A DNA stretch of 64,000 nucleotides from positions 62,001-126,000 of the forward strand of contig JAFEBA010000006.1 of NCBI GenBank assembly GCA_018266105.1. Reading direction: 5' to 3'. This document shows positions 52,449 to 60,981 of this stretch, one piece after another. The translations under genes were made by a program, and so were the position numbers. The stretch's first letter is position 1. Every line of letters begins with the position of its first letter. The notes below the pieces were generated by a model, which was not told the origin of the DNA, searched no databases, and saw only the letters and a list, made by a program, of their open reading frames with translations. Source of the DNA: a bacterium. GTDB lineage: Bacteria > Vulcanimicrobiota > Xenobia > Xenobiales > JADMJV01.

Positions 52449-52955
52449 ATGCGTTCGGAATCACGCGCGGCTCTGTCCCGCCTGCTGGCTGCGGCCAAAC
52501 GTCTGTTGGAGCTGAAGCGAATCTGGGATCGACAGTTTGAGCATCCGGTGACGCGGCCTGTCCTGAGCCAGGAACAGATTGAGCGATATCGCCAGGAACT
52601 TCACCTCAGTCCCGATCAGGTCGAGCGCTTGCGCCAGCGACTGCCCATTCGGCTGTCCGGTGAGCAGTTGCTACATTTACAGGAACGCATGCGCGTGGCT
52701 GTCCCGGCCGAACAGCCTGAGCCCCAGCCTCAGCCCCTTGCGCTTCACCTCCCCGGGCCGTCAAAGCCGGTGGATGTGCAGGGTTACTACGATCAGGTGA
52801 GGCGGGCCAAATGGCGAGGAATTCCGGAGGAGATGCGGGCTGGCTTGAGAGTCGATCGCTGGGGGGTTGTCTTCAAGAAGAACCCTGAAGGTCGCGGCTG
52901 GAAAGAGCTCGGTTCGGACGACGATTTCGAGATCTTGCCCAACTCCAGCTGGTAA
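52449..52955 (+). CDS. Helical protein with Pro/Gln linker, unknown
   Basis: A 168-residue protein with an amphipathic, Arg- and Leu-rich first half (AALSRLLAAAKRLLELKRIW; LSQEQIERYRQELHLSPDQV) that probably forms coiled coils, a Pro/Gln-rich linker (PEPQPQPLALHLPGP), and a compact end (MRAGLRVDRWGVVFKKNPEG). No signal peptide. It converges with the pseudopilin gene. No family was recognised. Confidence 0.45.
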   Translation: MRSESRAALSRLLAAAKRLLELKRIWDRQFEHPVTRPVLSQEQIERYRQELHLSPDQVERLRQRLPIRLSGEQLLHLQERMRVAVPAEQPEPQPQPLALHLPGPSKPVDVQGYYDQVRRAKWRGIPEEMRAGLRVDRWGVVFKKNPEGRGWKELGSDDDFEILPNSSW

Positions 52956-52961
52956 GTCCGC

Positions 52962-53627
52962 TTATTCTCCGTCGCGGAACCAGACCGTGCGCTGCAGGCG
53001 GAAGCGTTCGCAAGGGTTGCCGCGCAAGTTGCGTAGAGTTCCGCCTTTAACCTCTTTCTCCATCACCAATGTAATGCAGAGCGGGTTGGTGATCGGTGGG
53101 GGAGCACCATTGGCCTGATACGGAGCGGGTGGTTCGGGCTGGTTGGGACAGGTGATTTGCAGTGCCTGAAGGTTCTCGGCCAGTCGACGCCCTTGGAGCG
53201 TGCTTCCCATGTTCATTAAGTCAGCCTGGCTCCCTCCGCGAGTGGCCACCGATTGCGATTGCGTGGCCGAGCTGGTTCCCCGATAGAGGGCCGTCCCTAC
53301 TCGAGCATAGAGGGTGAGCTTGCGGTCAAAAATGGGAGCGGGTGGATCCACGTTGTTGACATCGACGACTTTATGCAGGCTCAGCACGGTGGTCAGGACG
53401 TTGGCATCGTTGGAGTAGAGGACCCCCACGCCGGCGGGCGTGCATTGGGTGAGGTCGCTGACCATCCAGTCACAGGCTTGCATTGCCTGCTGCTGCAGGT
53501 CGACTCGCACGTGATTGCGGGCCGTGGAGGTGCTGGTGGCGTATAGCACGGTTGCGGCCAGAGTCAGGACCACCAGACCCAGGCCAGCCGCCACCAACAC
53601 TTCCATCAGGGTCAGACCACGTTTCAA
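52962..53627 (-). CDS. Prepilin-like protein (PilW/GspJ type)
   Basis: A 221-residue protein. Its TTG start is followed by a prepilin-type N-terminus: KRG then LTLMEVLVAAGLGLVVLTL, with the peptidase cleaving after the Gly and Glu5 in the mature protein. A hydrophobic helix and a polar, Cys-containing globular part (CTPAGVGVLYSN) follow. Resembles minor (pseudo)pilins such as PilW. Its TTGA overlaps the stop of the 711-residue gene upstream, giving coupled translation. Confidence 0.85.
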   Translation of the reverse strand: MKRGLTLMEVLVAAGLGLVVLTLAATVLYATSTSTARNHVRVDLQQQAMQACDWMVSDLTQCTPAGVGVLYSNDANVLTTVLSLHKVVDVNNVDPPAPIFDRKLTLYARVGTALYRGTSSATQSQSVATRGGSQADLMNMGSTLQGRRLAENLQALQITCPNQPEPPAPYQANGAPPPITNPLCITLVMEKEVKGGTLRNLRGNPCERFRLQRTVWFRDGE

Positions 53628-55759
53628 AGCGTGATTTCTCGTACCAAGATTCGCTTCATTTTGTCTTGCAGCTGGACAAATTGATTGGGGTCAAGCTTGA
53701 TGCTGCCGTCCAGGACGGAGCGTCCGTGGAGTGTCCTCAGGTATTCGGCGTAGTTCCTGTCATACTCAGCCACGCGCTCCAGGGCCAACTGGATGTAGCG
53801 CGCAAACTGCTGGTCGTGCTCCGGATCGCTAAACTGGTCCCCCCAGAGAACCGTGGCCCCTGGTTCCGGCCCCAGAGTCTGATAGACATAAGTGACGTAG
53901 TCGCAAGGGCTATTAAAGAGCTTGCCGCTTTTGGTGTGCAGAGCAAAGACAAACTGCATAGGCCCACGCGTGCTCAATCCCGAGTTGGCATCAAACCCAT
54001 TGCCATCCCAGCGTTTGGTCCACCAGAGACTATTGATTCCATCCAGCGACAGCGGGCCCTCACTGTTGGCCGGGTTGGTCCGATCCCGTTCGCGCTTTAT
54101 TTGCTGTTGAGCCAGTCGGTACCAGGGGGTCTGAGGTAGCAAAGGATGGTCGGTCAGGCCCGAGTTGGGAGGTAACCCGAGTGAATCGCCTCCGTTGCCG
54201 TGCTCCATCAGAGGGGGGAAATAGTCGGCTGCCTGGATGGAACTTAGATCATGGGCGAACACGGTTCGATATTCATCGCCCACTTTGTCCAGAAGCGAGT
54301 CCCGATTGGGCAAAACCGCCGCGGCGTCCAGTTCTTCCAATTGTTGGGGGCTATAGGCCAGGTTACTCAGGGAAGTGGTGTGGTGATTAAAGATGATGCG
54401 ATCGACGGTGTAGTCGTCTGGGTTCTGCCCTTTGGAGGCGGCCCAGGAGGCGGGCCGTGACCAGTAAGGGTCGGGCGTGCCTAGATCGGGCTGCCAACCA
54501 TTACTCCAGTCCACTTCGATGCTGGCTGGATGGTGGATGAGGTTGACGTCGGTCAAGGTCATGCGCGAGCCCTCCGCGCCCGACTTGTTGCCCAGCACGG
54601 TGCCCACCAGTTGCAGACCCTGAGCCTGGAAATCGCCTTCCGTGTAAATCACTCCCCGAAAGGTGTTGGCGTTCATCTGTGCGGGATTGGTGGCCTGTCC
54701 GGTCAAGCTGACGTTGCCGCCAGCCGCCAGGCCCACCGAATCTGTGGCGCTGAGGCTGGCCCGACCTTGCACTGACACGTTGTGGGTGGCCATAATCACG
54801 CCCTTACCGTGCACCCCGCCCTGGATATTGATATTGCCGTCTACGTAGAGAAACCCGTCGTTCAGATTCAAACCACCGCTTACGTTCAGGTCGCCCCGGT
54901 AGCGCAGCGCCGAAGTCACGTTCATTCCGCTGTCGTAGCGGCCTCCAGCCAGGTTCTGGTAACCGGATTTCATGAGAGCCGGATCATAGTTTGCCAGATT
55001 GATTTTAGGGATTACAGTGGGCTCCGCTCCGCCACGGGGGGCGCCCTGAATGGTCACGAAACGAGCATCGGCGTGCAGGCTACCCACCGCCAGGGCGTCA
55101 CCGCTGATCAGGGTTGGGTGGGCCGCGTCCGCTCGCAGATCCACGGCCGGATCGCTGGCCTCGTTCTTCTGGCTGTTGCTGGCCAGATGGCCCGGTTTGA
55201 TCTTCTCTTTGGGAAGTGCCTGCAGACCGTCGGCCAGGTCTTCTAGTGAATCCACGCCCATGACCTGAAGGTTCCCGTTGGAGCGGAACTCACCGGTGGT
55301 GGCCAGCGCGTATTTGTAGGGCGGAATGGCCAGGATCGTCTCGAGAGTCCGTTTTTCGTTCCGATAGAGGCCCTGGCTGATAATCTGCATCGAATGGGGC
55401 GGAAGGGTCCGCTGGTAGGCGGACACCGCCCGGTCGCTGGCCAGATTGTTGAAGCTCGGCGGGATGCCGAAGGCGCCGCTATCGAAGCTGACCCTGCCCA
55501 CTCCACCATTCACCGCAACTTCAAAGGAGAGCGAGCCCGACGGTGGACCTTGAGGCGTGCCCAACTTGGGGTTCTCGCAAATGAGGCTGACCAGGTGCTG
55601 GGCGGCTGCCTCGGCATTCAGGCGCGCCAGTTGGGCGTTCTCGCGGCGGTTGGCCACGCCCAGATGACTGACGCTAACGCCTGCAACTGTGAATGCCAGA
55701 ATCACGCAGAGTGTGCTGACCAGCAACACCGAGACCAGGCTCGAACCGGCTCTTTTCAT
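53624..55759 (-). CDS. Large PilX-like protein with beta-helix region
   Basis: A 711-residue protein starting at the ATG at 55757-55759 (the frame extends to 55834 without support). The N-terminus MKRAGSSLVSVLLVSTLCVI is a hydrophobic stretch like PilX-type minor pilin-associated proteins but lacks the Glu5 motif, so it may be only an anchor. Residues of about 270-390 have repeated short strands (LRYRGDLNVSGGLNLNDG; GNINIQGGVHGKGVIMAT; GNVSLTGQATNPAQ) typical of a right-handed beta-helix. The rest is unrecognised. Likely an extracellular or pilus-tip component cotranscribed with the prepilin-like gene. Confidence 0.65.
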   Translation of the reverse strand: MKRAGSSLVSVLLVSTLCVILAFTVAGVSVSHLGVANRRENAQLARLNAEAAAQHLVSLICENPKLGTPQGPPSGSLSFEVAVNGGVGRVSFDSGAFGIPPSFNNLASDRAVSAYQRTLPPHSMQIISQGLYRNEKRTLETILAIPPYKYALATTGEFRSNGNLQVMGVDSLEDLADGLQALPKEKIKPGHLASNSQKNEASDPAVDLRADAAHPTLISGDALAVGSLHADARFVTIQGAPRGGAEPTVIPKINLANYDPALMKSGYQNLAGGRYDSGMNVTSALRYRGDLNVSGGLNLNDGFLYVDGNINIQGGVHGKGVIMATHNVSVQGRASLSATDSVGLAAGGNVSLTGQATNPAQMNANTFRGVIYTEGDFQAQGLQLVGTVLGNKSGAEGSRMTLTDVNLIHHPASIEVDWSNGWQPDLGTPDPYWSRPASWAASKGQNPDDYTVDRIIFNHHTTSLSNLAYSPQQLEELDAAAVLPNRDSLLDKVGDEYRTVFAHDLSSIQAADYFPPLMEHGNGGDSLGLPPNSGLTDHPLLPQTPWYRLAQQQIKRERDRTNPANSEGPLSLDGINSLWWTKRWDGNGFDANSGLSTRGPMQFVFALHTKSGKLFNSPCDYVTYVYQTLGPEPGATVLWGDQFSDPEHDQQFARYIQLALERVAEYDRNYAEYLRTLHGRSVLDGSIKLDPNQFVQLQDKMKRILVREITL

Positions 55760-55815
55760 TTCGCAATAGATTAACAAGTAAAGGTCCGTTCTGCAAATTC
55801 GGGAAGAGAGCGCAG

Positions 55816-56208
55816 GTGCGTAGAGGACTGACACTCTTGGAAACGATTTTGGCCACCTTTGTGGTGAGCCTGGTGCTGATGGCCATTTTGCAGATGCTCC
55901 CGACTTCGGCTCTGGCCAGCAAGAAGGCGGAGTGCAAGATTCAGGCCAACGCGCTGGCGGCTTCAGCCCTGGACTCTCAGCTTGCCCGCGGCTTTACGGC
56001 CATTTCACAGCAGCAGGGTCAGGATTTGGAACTCCCCGAGGTGGAGAGCGGAGGAGTGGTTTTTCACCTCACAGTCAGCGTAACGGATGCTCCTCAGCCT
56101 CGGCCGGGCCTGCTGAAAGTGGTCCGCTGCACGGTAGAGTGGAACTTTGCGGGCCAGGATTTTAGGACGACTCAGGAGGCCTGGGCGTCGGTGGTGCGGG
56201 GGGGTTAA
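55816..56208 (+). CDS. Prepilin-like protein (PilV/GspI type)
   Basis: A 130-residue protein from GTG 55816 with a prepilin N-terminus: RRG then LTLLETILATFVVSLVLMAI, Glu5 of the mature sequence in place. A small C-terminal domain follows (VVFHLTVSVTDAPQP; VVRCTVEWNFAGQDFR). It diverges from the 711-residue gene by 56 bp and its end overlaps the pseudokinase gene by 47 bp. Confidence 0.85.
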   Translation: MRRGLTLLETILATFVVSLVLMAILQMLPTSALASKKAECKIQANALAASALDSQLARGFTAISQQQGQDLELPEVESGGVVFHLTVSVTDAPQPRPGLLKVVRCTVEWNFAGQDFRTTQEAWASVVRGG

Positions 56209-57130
56209 GGTCGCGTATGACCCGAGGGGCGTTTAGCTGCGAGGGTTTGTATGTCCGGCGTTTGAGCTGATGGGGCTGGCGTCGAGGGGGAGTGGCCGGA
56301 GGTTGCGCCAGCCCAGCCGCCAGCAGTGCGCAAACCAGACAACCCGCGAGCGAGAGCGGCACCCCGTAAAGCTGATAGCGTTCGAACACAAACTGCCAGC
56401 GGCCAATGCGTAGAGTGGTGGGGGGTTTGGGTCTGGGCAATTTTTCCAGCTGGAGTTTGAGCGAGGCCAGCGAGGCCGGCCGTCGGCTCGGGTCGGCTGA
56501 GGTGGCCGCCACCACCAGCTTGCGCAGGGCGCTGTGGCGTCGGTACCCATCGCGGGCCAGGCTTCCTCCGCGACGGAGCATTTCACCCAGCAGGTCGGCC
56601 ACGGCCTTGACGTCGCCGCGCACGTCCAGCCCATGCTCGTCCCCGTTGTTGAAACTTAGATTGAGGCCGCCGTCCAGGCCTGGACCCAGCACCTGCACGC
56701 GTCCGTCCTGAATTCTCAGGCTGGAAAGGCGGCCATGGCCCCAAAAGATGGGCCGGGGAGCCTGGTGGCACTCTTCCAGCAGCGAGCACAGCTCGATCAA
56801 CCAGGAGATCAGCTTGGGCAGGACTGGGGCATGCAATTGCAGATAGTCGCTCAGACGCAGGCTGGCCGGTAAGGGAGTGACCCAGTAGATCCGGTCCTGG
56901 TGCAGTAGAAACTTGCGAGGCTTAAGCAAACCCGGATGCTGCAGGTAGGAGAGTGTCTTCTCGGCCTGGGCAATGGATTCAAGTGCTCCAGTCCCGGCTT
57001 CAGGGCCGCGAACCAGCAGCCACTCATCCCGACCGGTGGCCAGCTCCAGCACTCGCCACTGACCCGCTCCGGGCATCTCAGAAAGCAGTTCGAAGCCCTC
57101 AATCTGGTCACCCAGGTCCAGTTCGCTCAC
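56162..57130 (-). CDS. Membrane pseudokinase, Hanks type
   Basis: A 322-residue protein, GTG start. The N-terminal 240 residues follow the Ser/Thr kinase plan (EGFELLSEMPGAGQWRVLEL as a broken G-loop, then LQHPGLLKPRKFLL, IYWVTPLPASLRLSDYL and the catalytic-loop equivalent FWGHGRLSSLRIQDG), but HRD and DFG are both absent, replaced by WGHG and VLGPGL. It is therefore a pseudokinase. A TM helix lies at about 255-278, then a Pro-rich tail. Its GTG overlaps the gspF stop. A role as a regulatory scaffold of the pilus/secretion cluster is inferred. Confidence 0.75.
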   Translation of the reverse strand: MSELDLGDQIEGFELLSEMPGAGQWRVLELATGRDEWLLVRGPEAGTGALESIAQAEKTLSYLQHPGLLKPRKFLLHQDRIYWVTPLPASLRLSDYLQLHAPVLPKLISWLIELCSLLEECHQAPRPIFWGHGRLSSLRIQDGRVQVLGPGLDGGLNLSFNNGDEHGLDVRGDVKAVADLLGEMLRRGGSLARDGYRRHSALRKLVVAATSADPSRRPASLASLKLQLEKLPRPKPPTTLRIGRWQFVFERYQLYGVPLSLAGCLVCALLAAGLAQPPATPPRRQPHQLKRRTYKPSQLNAPRVIRDLNPPAPPTPRPPESS

Positions 57131-58221
57131 AGGCTGTTCACCAGGTTAACCATGGGCAAGATCAGAGAAACGGCTACGATACTCACAATCAGGCCCATGA
57201 CCAGCATGACCATCGGTTCGAGCAGACCGATCAGCGCGTCAATGGAGCAATCAATTTCGTAGTCGTAGAGATGGGCGATTCGCTGCAGCAACGGTGGAAT
57301 GCGGCCCGATTCCTGGCCAGCCTGAACCACCGAAAGGAACTGATCCGGGAAAAACCCCACCGCCTGCAGGCTGCGGTGAAAGGTGGCCCCATCGCTCAAG
57401 AGTCGGACTGCGATCTGGATGTCTCGTTCCAGTACGGGATTGACGCTGCTGGCGGCAGCCATTTCAAGAGCTTCCAGGACGTTCATTCCCGATTCCAGCT
57501 GCAGAGCCAGGGCCCGGGCGAAGCGCGCACTGGCCAGGTTGCGCAGCATTCGTCCCAGGACCGGGCGTTTCAGACCCCACCCGTAAAGCGTGAGCTGGAC
57601 TCCTGGGCGTTGGGCCGTCAGGTAGAGCAAATTTGACAGAAACAGCAGAGCCAGCAGCAGCAGCAGAGAAACCGGCCACTGCGCCAGTAGTTCCGCAATT
57701 GCCAGCACCACCCGGGAGATCCAGGGCAGGTCGGCCCCCTGGCTTCGCAGCAGAGGCAGAATGCCGCCAAACAGAAGCGAGGGAGCTAACAAGAGCAATA
57801 TCACCGTGATGGCCAGCACAAAGGCCGGGTAGGTCAGCGCACCTTTGATTTTGAGCGCCAGGCGATAGTTTTTCTCTTCGTGATCGGCCAGGTTCAGCAG
57901 CAGGCGGTCCAGTCGTCCCGACTTCTCTCCGACCTTGACTAGATTGACGTGAAATCGAGTGAAGCATCCGCTCTGCTCCTTCATTGCCTGCGATAGAGAA
58001 CGACCCGTAAGCAAGTCCTGGGCCAGACTGGAGCAGATCGACCTCATGCATGGCTCTTCGGATTGTTGAGAGAGGACGTCCAGGCCTTGATGAAACGGAA
58101 TGCCAGAGGCGGTCAGCAGCGACAGAGAACGAAAAAATACGACTCGCGACTTACGCTTGGGACTGGGTCGGGAGACGGTTTGCACCCCGGTATTGTTACC
58201 GGCAAACCCCCAAGAAATCAA
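57127..58221 (-). CDS. GspF/PilC-family inner membrane protein
   Basis: A 364-residue type II secretion F-domain protein with two T2SF halves: one around 30-145 (LTASGIPFHQGLDVLSQQSE, then VGEKSGRLDRLLLNLADHEE) and a second around 225-340 (FARALALQLESGMNVLEALE, then AGQESGRIPPLLQRIA), with TM stretches near 145-170, 190-210 and 340-360. It is the platform protein of T2SS or T4P assembly and would bind the GspE-like protein. The start is uncertain: TTG 58221 or GTG 58185. Confidence 0.9.
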   Translation of the reverse strand: MISWGFAGNNTGVQTVSRPSPKRKSRVVFFRSLSLLTASGIPFHQGLDVLSQQSEEPCMRSICSSLAQDLLTGRSLSQAMKEQSGCFTRFHVNLVKVGEKSGRLDRLLLNLADHEEKNYRLALKIKGALTYPAFVLAITVILLLLAPSLLFGGILPLLRSQGADLPWISRVVLAIAELLAQWPVSLLLLLALLFLSNLLYLTAQRPGVQLTLYGWGLKRPVLGRMLRNLASARFARALALQLESGMNVLEALEMAAASSVNPVLERDIQIAVRLLSDGATFHRSLQAVGFFPDQFLSVVQAGQESGRIPPLLQRIAHLYDYEIDCSIDALIGLLEPMVMLVMGLIVSIVAVSLILPMVNLVNSL

Positions 58222-58274
58222 GCAATTGCGAAAAGTGGAGAGGGAGGGCGACCGAAGTTGGCCAAACTTGGCGC

Positions 58275-59519
58275 GTGCGTTTTCTGCTCTTCTCCATCTG
58301 CCTGCTGCTCACGGGACTGACCTGGGGCGAGCCCGTCCAATTTGTGGCCGATCCTCCTGTTGAGGAAGTGGTGTTGGAGAATGGCCAGCCGGCCGCATCC
58401 CTGGGTTCTCAGCGTTTCGAGATACCCTATGGCGGCGGATCTTACCAGATCATCGTGCGCAGTCGGATGGGCATTCAGGCTCACCTCGATCTGGCCAATT
58501 TGCCGGATGTGCTGACAGAGCACCGGGTCGAGGTAAAGTACGCCGGGCTGGCCTATTGGATGTATCGTTTCCCACCAGCCTATTTGCTGCTGGCCGCGCC
58601 CCTGGCCGCTGCCGGGCTGGCCTACCTGCTGTGGCGACGGTCCCTGGAGCAGCACCGCACCCATCACTGCCTGGAGCAGAGCCAGCTTGGGGCTCTGCAG
58701 GTCGATCCAGCCTACCCCTTGCTGGGAAGGAGCTTGGGCGCCTACCGGCTAGAGGCTCCCCTGGGAAGAGGCGGGATGGCCACGGTCTATCGTGGTCGTG
58801 GCCCGGCTGGTGAGTTGGCCGTAAAAGTCATCGGTGTGGAGTCGGAGAACGCCGAATTTCGGACCCGCTTTGAGCGGGAGATCAAAGTCTCTCAAACCCT
58901 CAGGCACGAGAATCTGGTTGAGGTTCTGGATTGGGGTCAGGACCAGGGTTACCTTTATCTGGCGATGGAGCTGGTGGACGGCCAGAGCCTGCGGGACCTG
59001 CTTCCGCCTCAAGGCTTCGGAGTGCAACGCGCCCTGGAGTTGTCTGACGCTCTCTGTGCGGCTCTCGAGTATGCTCACCAGCGCGGAGTGGTTCACCGCG
59101 ATCTGAAGCCGGACAACGTGATGGTGACAACCCGGGGAGTGGTCAAGCTCATGGATTTTGGTCTGGCCCGCAGTCACGAAGTCCAGACCGTGACTTTGAC
59201 CGGTCAGGCTTTGGGCACCCCCAACTATGTACCCCCGGAACAGGTGTTGGAAAAGTCTTCCAAAACCAACCTCAACCCTCGTTCCGACCAGTATTCTCTG
59301 GCCGTAACCGTGTACGAGCTGGTGACTGGTGATTTGCCCTTTAAAGCCGAAAACGCCATGGCCGTGATCTGCAAACATCTCTATGATCCGCCCGAGCCCC
59401 ATCCCGCTCTGCCTGCTCCCCTGCAGGAGGTACTGTTTCGTGCCCTGGCTAAGGATCCGCAGCAACGCTATCCGAACATCGCCGATTTCCGGCTCGCGCT
59501 GGGCCACTGTTTGCCTTGA
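58275..59519 (+). CDS. Membrane Ser/Thr kinase, N-out with C-terminal kinase domain
   Basis: A 414-residue protein from GTG 58275. Signal peptide (VRFLLFSICLLLTGLTWG), about 75 extracytoplasmic residues including FADPP-like strands, a TM helix (about 98-116), then a complete Hanks-type kinase: LGRGGMATVYRG (G-loop), AVKVIGV (Lys), VVHRDLKPDNVM with Asp276, and LMDFGLARS. Common PknB kinases have the kinase N-terminal, so this is the reverse topology. The longer upstream frame is antisense to gspF. It shares a 4-bp TTGA overlap with the next kinase. Confidence 0.85.
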   Translation: MRFLLFSICLLLTGLTWGEPVQFVADPPVEEVVLENGQPAASLGSQRFEIPYGGGSYQIIVRSRMGIQAHLDLANLPDVLTEHRVEVKYAGLAYWMYRFPPAYLLLAAPLAAAGLAYLLWRRSLEQHRTHHCLEQSQLGALQVDPAYPLLGRSLGAYRLEAPLGRGGMATVYRGRGPAGELAVKVIGVESENAEFRTRFEREIKVSQTLRHENLVEVLDWGQDQGYLYLAMELVDGQSLRDLLPPQGFGVQRALELSDALCAALEYAHQRGVVHRDLKPDNVMVTTRGVVKLMDFGLARSHEVQTVTLTGQALGTPNYVPPEQVLEKSSKTNLNPRSDQYSLAVTVYELVTGDLPFKAENAMAVICKHLYDPPEPHPALPAPLQEVLFRALAKDPQQRYPNIADFRLALGHCLP

Positions 59520-60838
59520 GGCGTGCCTTCCTGATCGCACTGGCGTCCGGCTGTCTCTGGGCTCAGGTGCCTCCTGAGCCAGTGGGAGTTATCTTCGATT
59601 GCAATCCACCCGTTCAGTCGGTGCAAACGGCCAGTGGGAGTGAAGTCAGCCGACTGGAAGATAACCATTTCCGCTTCAGTGTGGATCAGGGAATGCGCAA
59701 CGGTGATCTGGCTTCGGGTCAGGAGCGAAGCTTCAAACTCAGCGGCTACGGATATCAAGGTTCGGTTCGTCTCACAGCCGAACAGGCGCGCCAGTTGGAG
59801 AAGGCTCATCACTCACCCCCTGTCCTGAACTGGGAGCCCACCCATTGGCAGGCCGCGGCGCTTGTCCTGGCGGGTCGTTTCAAACCTTTCTTGGTCCTGA
59901 CCGGCTTGGGGCTGGCCTGGTTGCTGAGCCGCTGGTGGAGTCGCCGCGCCCGGCTGTTGCCGCTGCTGGAGCGGCAAGCCCGTCTGGAGCAATTGATCAA
60001 GCCGGACTCCGATCCCCTGGTGGGCACGGTGATCGGTCCCTATCGTTTGCTTGAGCGACTGGGAGCGGGAGGAATGGCCCGGGTCTACCGTGCTGTACCT
60101 GACCACAGCCTTGAGGAAGCGGATGCATGCGCCCTCAAGATCGTGCGCCCTGAGCGTGACAACACAGAATACCGCCAGCGCTTCGCCCGAGAAATCGCGG
60201 TGAGCATGACCCTGGATCACCCCAACGTGATCCGCGTGGTGGATTTTGGAAAGCATGAGGAGGTCGACTATCTGGCCACCGAGTTGATCGAGGGCGTGAC
60301 TCTGAGGGAGAAGATTCCCCCTCAAGGTCTGACCGTGGGGGAGGCGCTGGCTCTGTTCTTGCCTTTGCTGGAGGGTCTGGAATACTCCCACCGGCGCGGA
60401 GTGGTGCACCGCGATTTAAAGCCCGACAATGTGATGGTAACCCGCCAGGGATTGGTCAAATTGATGGATTTTGGACTGGCCCGCACGGCCGGGCTGGATC
60501 AATTGACTTTAACAGGCGCCATGATGGGGACGCCAGACTATATGGCCCCCGAGCAATTCGGCTCGCGACCTCAACCCGATCCTCGGTCCGACCAGTACTC
60601 AGCTGGATTGATTCTGTATCGAATGCTCTGCGGCCGTTTGCCCTTCGACGACCAGGACTCGATGGCCCTGATGTATTCCACCGTGAACGAATCACCGCCG
60701 CCCCCCAGTCGTTTCCGACCGGACCTGCCGCCTGCCTTGGAGGCGGTCGTGATGCGCTGTCTGGAGAAGCAGCCCGAGAAACGCTTCCCCGGTATCAGCG
60801 CCCTGCGTGACGCTCTGGTTACTGCTTCTCAGACTTGA
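59516..60838 (+). CDS. Second membrane Ser/Thr kinase of the pair
   Basis: A 440-residue protein starting at TTG 59516, overlapping the first kinase by 4 bp. Signal peptide (MRRAFLIALASGCLWAQ), an extracytoplasmic domain of about 90 residues (ending PTHWQ), a TM helix (about 113-140), and a complete kinase: LGAGGMARVYRAV, ACALKIV, VVHRDLKPDNVM with Asp300, LMDFGLART, and APEQF. The two products are close in kinase sequence but differ outside it, consistent with tandem duplication and divergence of the sensing part. It likely phosphorylates proteins in response to an envelope signal. Confidence 0.9.
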   Translation: MRRAFLIALASGCLWAQVPPEPVGVIFDCNPPVQSVQTASGSEVSRLEDNHFRFSVDQGMRNGDLASGQERSFKLSGYGYQGSVRLTAEQARQLEKAHHSPPVLNWEPTHWQAAALVLAGRFKPFLVLTGLGLAWLLSRWWSRRARLLPLLERQARLEQLIKPDSDPLVGTVIGPYRLLERLGAGGMARVYRAVPDHSLEEADACALKIVRPERDNTEYRQRFAREIAVSMTLDHPNVIRVVDFGKHEEVDYLATELIEGVTLREKIPPQGLTVGEALALFLPLLEGLEYSHRRGVVHRDLKPDNVMVTRQGLVKLMDFGLARTAGLDQLTLTGAMMGTPDYMAPEQFGSRPQPDPRSDQYSAGLILYRMLCGRLPFDDQDSMALMYSTVNESPPPPSRFRPDLPPALEAVVMRCLEKQPEKRFPGISALRDALVTASQT

Positions 60839-60981
60839 TCAGGGTGTCACCCAGGCGAGCCGGTCCGCTCTGAGACCAGCTTTGCGGATGCGAGTCGACC
60901 ACAACCTATTCCTCGCGCAGGGAGGCAAGCCTGGCCCGGGCACAAGAGGTTTGCTCGGGTTCATGGTTTAAGGTTCTTGAA

